Below the pieces are notes generated by a model. That model was not told where the DNA came from and searched no databases. It saw only the letters and a list, made by a program, of their open reading frames with translations. A DNA stretch of 64,000 nt from Haematococcus lacustris (taxonomy: Eukaryota; Chlorophyta; Chlorophyceae; Chlamydomonadales; Haematococcaceae), in NCBI GenBank assembly GCA_030144725.1, contig JASKMD010000021.1:3164277-3228276 (forward strand). The letters are read 5' to 3'. How positions within the stretch are numbered: position 1 is the stretch's first letter; each line of letters starts with the position of its first letter. The position numbers and the translations under genes were made by a program. Positions 9,598 through 19,349 of the stretch are shown here, one piece after another.

Positions 9598-9760
9598 TAG
9601 CAGCACAGCAGCACATTATCACTACCATTGCATTAGGGAAAGCACCCACAACTTACCCACTGCCTCCCCCTATCACCACCCCACCACCAGCCCCGGCTGT
9701 GAATAGCAATCACATAGCAGCTCAGCGCCGCCAGGCAGCCAAGGCAGCCAGGCACACATA

Positions 9761-10750
9761 ATGGAGGGTGATATGCCAGACACACACACCGTTCTGAATG
9801 CCGTGAACACCCTGTCCCACAACATAGAAACCCACCTCCGTGCCCTCACGGAGAATCTTACACTTTTCATCCAAGCACAATCTGCCGCTGCCCAACCACC
9901 TCACACCGCACCACCACCTGCCCCTGCCCCTAGGGTAGAGGTGCAGTGCACACCGCCGTCAGATCAACATCAGTTTGTAGGCTTGATCAAGCTTAATGAC
10001 GTGGCGGTGTATGAGGGCAAGGGAGACGTCAATGCATTCCTCTTTCAAGTTGATGAGGTTTTTTCACTTTACCCTGGTGCAAGCGAACAACAAAAGATTG
10101 TCTCAACAAGTGTAAGGCTATCAGGCATGGCTAGCGCGTGGTATCGGGCCATCAAGACAGAGACCAGCTTTACTTCATGGGCAGATTTCGCAGCAGCCCT
10201 CAAAGCAGCATTCAAAACCAAATCTGATGAATCCAAAGCCAGAGATCAGCTACACGTCTCACGTCAAAAGCCTCACCAGACAGCAGTGTCATTCGCCACT
10301 CACCTACGCTCACTTTACATGCAGATCCCTGACATGCACGAAGGAGAGAAACTGGACAGGTTCCGACAGGGCCTTCACCCACCACTACGTGCACTTGTCG
10401 ACATCCAGAATCCCACCAGCTTCTCACAGGCTGTGGAGATTGCTGTGGCTCATGATTCCGCTTACCGGGATGCTGGCATTTCTACCGCCGTACCCATGCA
10501 GCTAGGAGCAATGCAATACGGCTTCACATCATCTCGCCCAAGGCACAACCCAGCTTCTGCATCCACTCCGGCCCCTTTCACGCGTGCATCGCACAAACCA
10601 TTGACCCCCGAGGAAAAAGCACATTACAACATGAACAACCAGTGCACGTTCTGCCGCGAGAAAGGTCATGTGTACCGTGACTGCACACATCCTAACAAGA
10701 AGCCACTCGCAAAAAACTACATGGAGCCGATGCCGTCCGGCGAGAAGTAA
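9761..10750 (+). CDS. Gypsy-type Gag
   Basis: A 329-residue capsid-nucleocapsid protein. The central capsid region contains YEGKGDVNAFLFQVDEVF and the typical WADFAAALKAAF segment of retrotransposon Gag. The C-terminus has one CCHC zinc knuckle, CTFCREKGHVYRDC (about residues 288-301, C-x2-C-x4-H-x4-C). ATG at 9761 follows a leader and MITE; no upstream in-frame ATG extends it. The last codons run through an A AAA AAC heptamer (10711-10717), after which the -1 frame is open into protease, so Gag-Pol is probably made by -1 frameshifting. Confidence 0.93.
   Translation: MEGDMPDTHTVLNAVNTLSHNIETHLRALTENLTLFIQAQSAAAQPPHTAPPPAPAPRVEVQCTPPSDQHQFVGLIKLNDVAVYEGKGDVNAFLFQVDEVFSLYPGASEQQKIVSTSVRLSGMASAWYRAIKTETSFTSWADFAAALKAAFKTKSDESKARDQLHVSRQKPHQTAVSFATHLRSLYMQIPDMHEGEKLDRFRQGLHPPLRALVDIQNPTSFSQAVEIAVAHDSAYRDAGISTAVPMQLGAMQYGFTSSRPRHNPASASTPAPFTRASHKPLTPEEKAHYNMNNQCTFCREKGHVYRDCTHPNKKPLAKNYMEPMPSGEK
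10711..10717 (+). promoter_or_regulatory. Candidate -1 ribosomal frameshift site A AAA AAC
   Basis: In the gag frame this reads GCA AAA AAC, so the heptamer A AAA AAC is correctly phased for tandem slippage. Shifting -1 enters the frame that stays open through 10750 to the protease DGGAS motif. The gag stop is 31 nt downstream (10748-10750). No downstream pseudoknot was worked out. Confidence 0.7.
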
Positions 10751-13700
10751 GCGCGGTACCACGGTCACTTGAAACAACTCCAAACCTCCCCGTGTCACCC
10801 AAGGCATCCATCGCACCCATCCCAATCCTCAGCACAAAACCAACCGAACCCATTGCGGAGGACTCTTTCCTACCCAGCGACACGGAGACAGACATACTTC
10901 CAGCACCTACTGCACCTGCACTACCACGCTTCAGCATAACCAAGCTCAGCAAATCCGCAGACCAGCGAGCAGACTTACTCATTTTCGCTGGCACATTTCA
11001 CAAACACCCCGTGCGCATTCTCATTGATGGAGGAGCGTCAGCTTCGTTCATCGATGAGGATTTTCTGCAACAGGTTCGACATCCAGGCAGCCAGCAAACA
11101 CGACCCAGACATGATCCGGCTAGCTGATGGTCACCAACAGCAGAGCACAGCCATGATTCCTAATGCACGTTTCAGAATGGCCTCTTACAAAGGGGTACAG
11201 ACTTTGCATTGCACCACATTGCATGGCTTTGACATCATCCTTGGCAAGCCTTGGCTTGCCGAGCTCAACCCCCACATTGACTGGAAGCAAAACTCCATGA
11301 CATTCAACCACGCAGGGCGCAAGCACACCCTGAGAGCACCCCCCCCGCCAAACACCCTGACATAGACAAGTACACCATCAGCACAGCTGGGCTGCGTGTT
11401 GCCATCCACGCTCGACAGCCCATGTTCTTGGTGTCCATCACCCCAACAGGTGGAGACACTACCACAGAGACCCATCAGACCATGGATTGCACAGCCATCA
11501 CACAACGGTTCCCAGATGTCTTCCCATCAGACCTGCCAGCAGGCTTGCCGCCCCAGCGTGCTGTGGACCACCGCATCGAAGTAGAGCCCGGTAAACGGCC
11601 TCCCACTCGCCCCACTTACAACATGAGCACCAGTGAGCTAGCTGAACTGAAGGCACAGATCACAGAGATGCAAGAAAAAGGTTTCATTCGCCCCAGCACC
11701 TCCCCATACGCAGCAGGTGTGCTATTTGTTCGCAAAAAAGACGGCACGTTTCGCATGTGTGTCGACTACCGCCCACTCAACCGCATCACCATCAAAAACA
11801 AATACCCCCTGCCACGAGTAGAGAACATGCTGGACAGACTGCATGGAGCAACGGTTTTTAGCAAGATTGACCTCAGGCAGGGGTACCATCAAATTCGCAT
11901 TGCACCAGAAGACATCCCCAAAACAGCGTTCAGCACACGATATGGACACTTTGAGTTTACTGTCCTGCCGTTTGGACTTTGCAACGCACCCGCCACATTT
12001 CAACGCCTCATGAACGACATTTTCAGACAAGAGCTCGACGACCATGTCATAGTCTATCTGGACGACATCCTCATTTTCTCACGCACGCACGAAGAGCATG
12101 CCAGGCACCTTGACAGGGTTCTATCACTCCTACGCCAACACAAGCTATATGCTAAACTCTCAAAGTGTGAATTCGGCAGGTCTCAGACTCAGTTTCTAGG
12201 TCACATCATCACATCCACTGGCATTGCATGCGACCCCAACAAGGTTGTGGCAATCAACTCATGGCCAGTCCCCACAACTGTGCACGAGGTGCGCAGTTTT
12301 TTGGGTCTCGCTAACTACTACCGTCGCTTCGTCAACAACTTCTCTACCATCGCTGAACCACTCACAGCACTCACACAGGCGGATGGGCATGACAAGCAAG
12401 GCAAGGTGACATGGACATCTGCCCAGCAATCAGCTTTTGATGCTTTGAAACATGCACTCACATCTGCACCGATCCTCATTGCACCTGATCCAACACAACC
12501 ATACACTCTCCGCTGCGATGCCTCCGGCATAGGCATTGGCGCAGTGCTATCTCAAGGCACTGGCCCTGCTGAGCGTGTGGTAGCTTACCATTCCAGGAAG
12601 CTGCTGCCAGCAGAACGCAACTACCCAACACATGAACAAGAGCTGCTATCCTTGGTAGAGGCGCTCAAGGTCTGGCGCCACTATCTGCTTGGTGCACACT
12701 TCACTCTCCTCACTGACAACTGGGCAAACAAACACCTGCAAACACAACCACGACTCGACAGTAAACGGCAGGCACGATGGATGGAAGTACTACAAGAGTA
12801 CAACTGCCACATCGATCACATACCTGGCAAGCACAACGTGGTGGCAGACGCGCTGTCAAGACGTTCTGACTACCAACTCTACATCTCGGTCTTGGGCGTA
12901 AACACAACAGAGGGCGCGTCAAACGTCCTGGGCATTGAGATCCCGAACAAACACAACACAGCAAACACCAACGAACACACAAACACAACAGAGGGCGCGT
13001 CAAACGTCCTGGGCATTGAGATCCCAAACAAATACAACACAACAAACACGCTTAAAAACACGAACACACCACTTCCCGCCTCAAACACACAGTTAAAGCA
13101 AACCATACTCGACACAGCTAATTCTGACGAAGAGTACCAACGCCACAAAGCGGCTGCAGTGACCGGCAAAGCACGCCTCTTTCGCATTGAAGGAGACCTC
13201 ATTTACCACATAGGACGAGGGACCCGCCGGCTGTACATCCCGGTTGGACCCATGCGCACCGCCCTACTGTGTGAAGCACACGACATACCTATCTCTGGCC
13301 ATCTTGGTAGGGACAAGACGTATCAACAACTCTCCCGCCACTATTTCTGGCCCCGCATGGCAGCATCAGTCCACGACTACGTCCGCACCTGCCCCTGCTG
13401 CCAACGTAACAAATCCAACACAGCTAAACCCATTGGCCTCTTGCACCCTCTCCCGGTTCCCCAGCATCGCTGGGAACAAGTGAGCATGGACCTCATCACC
13501 CAACTACCTTCCACTGCAGCTGGACACGACGCCATCGTTGTTTTTGTCGACAGGCTCACCAAAATGATTCACGCAGTCCCCACTACCACCACCGTCTCAG
13601 CCTCCATCTTGGCTCGCACCTTCTTTGACCACGTTTTCCGGCTGCATGGCCTTCCAAAAGTCATCGTGTCAGACCGCGACCCACGCTTCACATCTACTTT

Positions 13701-14625
13701 CTGGACTGAACTCTTCCGCCTCACAGGCACTCATCTTAACATGTCCACGGCCAACCACCCTCAAACCGACGGCCAAACTGAACGGGCAAATCGCACGCTG
13801 GAGGACATGCTCCGCAACTTCGTCTCACCCTATCACGACGATTGGGACACACACCTCACTGCTGCTGAATTCGCCTACAACTCATCCACTCACGCAGCCA
13901 CAGGCTTCACGCCATTTCACCTTAACTCGGGACAAGAACCTCATACGCCGCTATCTCTATCTGCACCCACGCCTGACCATGCGCCAGCTGAGAAAGAGTC
14001 GGCTCCAGCCTTCCTACAGCGCATGGCGGCTGATATCTCGGTAGCCAAACATCATCTGCACAATGCACAAGAACGGGCCACTAAGTATGCCAATGCTAAA
14101 CGTCAGGACCACGTTTTCAAGGTTGGAGATCAGGTTTACCTGGCTGACAGCTTCTTCACACATGCACAGATTGCACAGTCCGCTGCGAATCACGCCACAC
14201 GCAAGTTCTCTCCCAGACAACACGGCCCCTTCCGAGTCCTTGAGGTAGTCACACCAGTAGCATTGCGGCTGGAGTTTCCTCCTGTCTGGAAGAGCATACA
14301 CCCAGTCGTCCACGTCTCTCATGTCAAAGTGCACAATGACGGTTCTGCCATGTTCCCCACACGCAACCCAGCACCCCCGCCTGAGCCTGAGATCATCGAC
14401 GGCGAAGCACACTTCCATGTGCAAGAGTTCCGCAAACACCGCTTTCTTCGTGGTCAACTCCAGCTGCTGGTCAAGTGGTTGGGTCACCCCGATCATGAGA
14501 GCTGCTGGCTACCTCTGGCCCAGCTGCAACACGACCTGTCTAAAGGAGTGCTCAAGAAACTGCTCGAGGACTACGCACGGCGTACCAAGCAACCCAAGAA
14601 TTGGAAGACTGTAGTTAAGGCGTAA
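10718..14625 (+). CDS. Gypsy-type Pol: protease, RT, RNase H, integrase, chromodomain (two frame changes)
   Basis: Protease is seen as [17 protein letters not shown] (about 11010-11065). Then the frame moves +1 near 11066-11080 and continues as [10 protein letters not shown] to [10 protein letters not shown]. Around the C run at 11339-11347 it moves back to the first frame. From 11366 the frame is open to TAA at 14625. RT landmarks: [22 protein letters not shown] and the catalytic YLDDILIF (about 12055-12078). RNase [16 protein letters not shown]. Integrase: HHCC zinc finger ([10 protein letters not shown] to CPCCQRN), then D in [15 protein letters not shown] and [13 protein letters not shown]-terminal chromodomain includes [14 protein letters not shown]. 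The RNase H-integrase linker has a tandem duplication of about 100 bp (12899-13080). The two frame changes compensate each other but would disable protease unless they are sequence errors. Confidence 0.92.
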
Positions 14626-14677
14626 GATGTATTGTCTGTTTCAGCTCCGGGACGTAGCTTTTCGAAGTGGGGGAGAG

Positions 14678-15059
14678 TGTTACAGTTCTGCTTTAAACCT
14701 AGTATGCATGTGATTTGAATGCGCCTACAGGTCTTCCCAGCCCTGCATGCGAGATCGACTTTTGTCATGTTTAGTTTGTCATGACAGTTGGTAGTTTGTT
14801 CTTGGTTGATTTAATGCCTTGCACTGCTTATTGTAAGTACTTGGAACCTCACAGAACAAGGACAAGCCACTAAACGCAACAACGCTAATCCGAGATTCGA
14901 AACGTCGCGCGCTAAAGAGTACGTAAGCAGCAGCTACAGCAGTAGCAGCAGCAGATAGCAACAACAAGTAGCAACAGCCACATAGCAGGATCGCCTTGTC
15001 CGGCTGCAAATTGTTACTATCGTCCGCCGCCATCCTGAAGATACAGCTGTACTATAACA
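14678..15059 (+). repeat. 3' LTR of the gypsy-type element
   Basis: 382 bp, apparently identical to 8316-8697; preceded by the purine-rich AGTGGGGGAGAG polypurine tract and followed by GTGAC. Confidence 0.93.
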
Positions 15060-15077
15060 GTGACGGTAGATATGCAC

Positions 15078-15398
15078 TTGCCCTTGGAGGCTGCGTCGAG
15101 AAGCCCGTAGGGAGTGATTGGTAGCTGCCGCTCTGGATGCCACCTGCTGCAAAGCCGTATGCTCATCCTGCAGGCGTTGGTGTGTTGCCTTCAGGTCGTC
15201 AAGGTCGCCATGCAACCCATCCACGGTGCCCATCAGGGACTGCTCCACATCCCGTAGCCGCTGCACCTCAGCCTGCAGGTCACGGTTTGTCGCTTTTGCC
15301 CTACTGGCTGCAGCCTTGATGTTGTTAGGGCAATGCCGGTTGCCAGCCCTTGGCGAGTTGTTTAGTGCATTGAGCTGGGCACTATGCGCCTTGCTCAT
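15078..15398 (-). CDS. First exon of a coiled-coil protein, interrupted downstream by the gypsy element
   Basis: From ATG at 15398 the minus strand reads 107 codons. It begins MSKAHSAQLNALNNSPRAG and continues as a heptad-rich helix (DLQAEVQRLRDVEQSL, then DLDDLKATHQRLQDEHTAL), a strong coiled coil. It ends at a possible donor, GGGCAA|GTGCAT, in phase 0. The next in-phase exon would be on the other side of the gypsy element at about 8266. A TVDGLHG stretch resembles the VDGLHA tandem units in that second exon, supporting one gene. The fragment at 8.1 kb shares sequence with the hAT-like relic at 17 kb, so this may be an element-encoded protein. No catalytic domain seen. Confidence 0.45.
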
Positions 15399-15439
15399 TC
15401 TCTTCTTCGTGGTTAGGGAATGAGAGGGGGTGGGTGAGT

Positions 15440-15730
15440 TGTTGAGCGGGGCTACGGGTGAAGGAGAGGTAGGGGAGAGTGGGTGGGGGAGGTAGGGGAT
15501 AAGGCTGAGGTAGGGGAGGTAGGGGAGGTAGGGGAGGTAGGGGAGGCTGAGGTAGGGGAGGTAGGGGAGGTAGGCGGGTGAAGGAGAGGTAGGGGAGAGG
15601 GAGAGGTAGGGGAAGGAGAGGTAGGGGAGGTAGGGGTGATGTAGGGGAGGTAGGGGAGGTAGGGGAGGGTAGGGGAGGTTGAGGTAGGGAAGGTAGGCTG
15701 AGGTAGGCTGAGGTAGGCTGAGGCGGTAGG
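15440..15730. repeat. GGTAGGGGA minisatellite
   Basis: Degenerate tandem units of GGTAGGGGAGGTAGGGGAG with occasional CTGA insertions. Purine-rich on the plus strand; no coding. Confidence 0.85.
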
Positions 15731-16330
15731 GCGTGTCTCGGCGTATTAGCTCCGAGCCAACTTGCTAATATTAGCTGGTGGTGGCGGCTTACTTGCTAAT
15801 ATTAGCTCAAGCGGCGGCCGGGCGGCCGGGATCGAGAGGTACATTGTTCCATCTCCACCAAATGCAGAGTTTTCGTGTCTTCAAGAGATAGCCCTCCGTG
15901 TAACAGAAGAAACTTGTTACCGCAACCTTACCAGCTGCCAAGGGGCACGTAAGGTGCTGAGAATTGGCAGTAACTATATGAAAATTTTATGATAACAACG
16001 CAAAAGAGGTGGCCACATGGGGCAGCCCGCGAGCAAAGATTGCAATGACTTGCGGTGATGTTTCCATAGCGCGCATTGATGTGATGCTACCAATGTGATA
16101 AACGCTATCGAAAATGATGCAGTATTGAGAGAGTATTGAGAGACTTGCATGACCCATGTTGGGGCCCCATGAGTCCAGGAGGCGGCCTCCGACGGCGCAT
16201 CATCATCGACGTGCGCACGAGTCTCAGCGCCGCCAGCCGCAGCCAACGCGCTAGGAAGCGAACGAAGGCGCTATAAGAATCGCTTGCTAATATTTGCTAA
16301 TATGGTTGGCTTGCTATTATGCCGACTGGA
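15731..16330. other. Possible MITE with TTGCTAATATTAGC ends; no gene
   Basis: AGCCAACTTGCTAATATTAGC at about 15755-15775 and GCTAATATGGTTGGCT near 16297-16312 face each other as an inverted pair. TTGCTAATATTAGC also recurs at 15791-15804. The interior (16085-16120) holds an inverted copy of the TAGCGTTTGTCAC dispersed motif. No target duplication was established. Confidence 0.35.
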
Positions 16331-16401
16331 TACCACTAGGATGTGCCGACTGGATACCACTAGGAGCTGCTGCTGGCACTAGTGCATTACCGGCTGCTCT
16401 A

Positions 16402-16829
16402 CTACGCTGGTGCAGTACGTGGTGTTGTCTCACCTTGCTTTGCTGCCCTCGACTTGTTAGCTGCAGGTGCCCCACGCTCACGGGACGTGCTTGCCTCTGC
16501 CAGCTGTTGCTGCTGCTGAGGGGGTGCACCAGCAGGCACAGCCAGCTCAGGGATGGTGCCTGCAGGTGTCAGCTGCTGCTGAGGGGGCGCAGCTGCGGCA
16601 AGCTTCCCACGGATGTGGGTGCACACGTGGCTCAGTAGCTTGGTACCCTCCAGCTCGTGTGTACCTCCCGCTTGTGAAACTGGAGGTATGACTGAAGCTG
16701 CTTTCCTGTCATCTTCATTGCCTCCTCGACAGTTGTGTGAAGGCGCAATGCGGGGCTGCCAGGGTCGCCGTTCACAGCCATGGCACGAATGTCAGATGCA
16801 TACTGACGCCAAGTGCCATAAGGGTCCTC

Positions 16830-16891
<62 letters not shown>

Positions 16892-17503
16892 CATCTTCAG
16901 GCGGCGGCAGCCGTAGCTCGGCATGGTACACCACATCAATCGTCACTTCCATGCGCGTAGCTTGGTCTGAGCTGCCGAGAGCAGCGAAGAGGTGGGGCAA
17001 GGCCATTTGAGCCTGCACATGATGCTGGTAGTAAGTCCACATAGCACCACAGTGCTCCTGCAAATAGGTCGCAAGCTGCTGCTTCTGCTGCTCGCGCTGA
17101 TCTGCTGGCTATGCAGACCTGCCAGAAGGGGCAATGTGTCCCAGGTCCACAGACGAGCTAGCACATCCTGGGTGTGGCGGTAGAGCTCAAAAGCGTGCAG
17201 GCCGTCATCCTTGCTGGCCCACATGAGCTCGGGCACCAAGAAGCTCTCCCCAACCACTGCCACCACGCCGAGCCTGAGCAGCAGGCTGTTGTCCTGGAGC
17301 AGCTGGCTAAGGGTGACAGCCCATGGTGGAGACATACCCTTCTGCCGCTCAAGCAGCTGTGACACAGCATCTCTCGCATGCGCCCAGACGCGCAGCATGG
17401 TCACCGTTGAGCTGATGTAGCTGGCCCAGCGTGTGTCACACGGCACTTGGGGCTTGGCGCCCCATGCTCCCATGCCGAGCGGCACCCAATACTGGGCCAG
17501 CAA
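16402..17503 (-). pseudogene. hAT-like transposase relic with polyglutamine tract
   Basis: Minus-strand frame 17503-16943 reads VPCDTRWASYISSTVTMLR, then AHARDAVSQLLERQKGM, LLRLGVVAVVGESFLVPEL and LARLWTWDTLPLL. The T-R-W followed by a helical segment is characteristic of the middle of hAT transposases. It breaks near 17,120 and continues in another frame: MWTYYQHHVQAQMALPHLF, about 20 Gln from a CTG run (16831-16890, plus strand), DPYGTWRQYASDIRAMA, MTGKQLQSYLQFHKREV. It then breaks again into a Gln/Ala/Pro-rich tail ending at 16402. The two frame breaks (introns or indels) and absent catalytic D/D/E blocks make this a relic or a partial multi-exon gene. The family call rests on one short motif, so it is moderate. 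Confidence 0.5.
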
Positions 17504-19349
17504 GCTGGCAATGGATTCAATGGCTGGCCACCCAATGCAGCCAGCCCAACCAGCAGGGTGTTGTGTATGCCGTGGCTATAGCAGGGCTGCGCCCGAATGC
17601 AGCCAGCCTGCCCCTTGCTCTGGAGGAGCTTGCTCATGCGGGTGACACCACCACCATATTCACCCATGTTCACAGCTGCACTGCACCCATATTCACCCAT
17701 GTTCACAGCTGCACTGTGAAGGAGAGGTAGGGGGGAGATGGGTGAAGGAGAGGTAGGGGAGAGGTAGGAGGCGGGGAGAAGGAGAGTTAGGGGGCAGGAG
17801 GCTGATGGCAGGCTGGGAGGAGGGGCTACTGGGAGCTGGGCGGGGTAGACGAGGTTGGGAGATGGTGGGTTAGGCTGTGTTGGTGGGGGCCACGTGGCGG
17901 AGTGGTATGCCAAGCTCAGTCGGCTGCTCGTGCACCTGTAGCCATCAGCATGTGTTCCTTGTAAGCGGTATATCTTGTCACATACAAACGCAATGATTGA
18001 GTTGAAAAGTGCCATGGACGCGTCAATGAGTTTGCTACAAAAGATATGTGTGAGGTCAGGCTGTGGATCAATGGTCCAAAACATGAAGCGGATTATAGCT
18101 GGAGGGGGTGCCAAATCCCTACTGTGCCGCCCACCATTACAGCGATACAGCGCTGCCACACACAAACCCGGGTTCCTTCACATCCTCGCCAAGCGGCCTG
18201 CACCATCAGGAACCTCGCGCAGCCATGTTTGCCGGACTTCAGTGGTGTGCGCCACCGACATGTCGTGCATCGCTAACGGATAGCCAAGGACGTAGCTTAC
18301 CGGTGTAGCTAACCACGGTCTGCGATTGGGACACATCCGGGGTCACATGTGGCTGCCCGCATCGAAAGACTCCGATGGCAATTCCAGTCTTACATTAAAC
18401 GCGCAATATCACATCGCAGCAGACGCAACAAACGTTACATCAAAAGATTGAGTAGGTGGGCTGCAGTTGCATGCAGATTGCCAACCCCATGTTGGGAACG
18501 CCTGAACCCTACTCACCACCCCAAGCCCCCCTATGTTGCAGGCGGCCGGCTTGGGACACGACCCTGTGCTCCCACTTCCAAGATATTGAAGATGTGCCAT
18601 TTGAAGGGTCGTGGAGGGTCGCCTGCCAGGCAAGGTGCACCAACAGAGCTGCAAGCTGGCAAATGACAGGCTGCCCAAGGCAAGGCAACGGCTGCACAAG
18701 GCTACGGAATTCAGGCGGGACATTGATGGTCAGGTCCACAACCAGCGCCCATAGCATACCAGGCTGAGCTAAGCCTTTCATGGTGTACAGCTGTTCAGTC
18801 TTATGCAGGGCCCAGTGGTGATCAGGAGGGGATGTGCCACCCCTGTCCCATGACCCATTCCACAATGGTTCATGACTACATTCACTTACCGCGGTGAATA
18901 AATCACAAGCCAACACAAGGCAGTTTAGCCACAGGCCAACACCCTGGCAGGCTGCGCAGGAGTTGCCGCTGCAGCTCCCTCATGAGGGTGCACCACACGG
19001 CTCAGTCAATGCCATTGTTGAGCCTGTGCATGAGCCAGCGCTGGTCTTGGAGTGCTGACCGTCGAACTAACAATAGCAGAGTCGGCGGTAGTCCTGGGAC
19101 ATTAAGGTCGCGAAGTAGCCTAGGCACATTGCGGAAACCTGCTGAAGTCGTTGGCCTTGTGTGTAAGCAAGCCTCGCTGTGATACGGCGCGTATGGCCCA
19201 CGCAGTCTTAGTGAGAGATGTGATGTCCTAAACAATGCCAGCAGGCCGGTCAGCGTCTTGCATTCCCCCTCTTCCCTCTGTCAGTGGGCAGGGGCTCTGC
19301 GTGACAGCTTTATACCCGCTGTGGTGGTCCTCAGTAAACCCAGCTCAAG
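17504..19349. other. Intergenic; short duplications, no gene recognised
   Basis: At 17657-17716 a 31-bp unit (ATTCACCCATGTTCACAGCT...) is tandemly repeated. 17717-17870 is purine-rich (GGTAGGGG-like). From 17.9 to 19.35 kb there are several short frames on both strands but no domain, splice pattern or codon signal I can defend. The last part is upstream of the membrane-protein gene at 19350 and may hold its promoter. Confidence 0.4.

Larger units (their letters stand above)
8316..15059 (+). mobile_element. Ty3/gypsy-type LTR retrotransposon with chromodomain
   Basis: The 382-bp LTRs (8316-8697, 14678-15059) begin TGTTACAG, end TATAACA, and look identical. The target duplication is GTGAC (8311-8315 and 15060-15064). 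Order is gag, protease, RT, RNase H, integrase, chromodomain, which is diagnostic of the Ty3/gypsy chromovirus-like group. A foldback MITE sits in the leader at 9253-9597. The host site is a minus-strand gene: its first exon lies at 15078-15398 and a likely second exon at about 7.8-8.27 kb, so the insertion seems to be intronic. Near-identical LTRs argue for a young copy, yet pol carries two frame changes. Confidence 0.95.
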
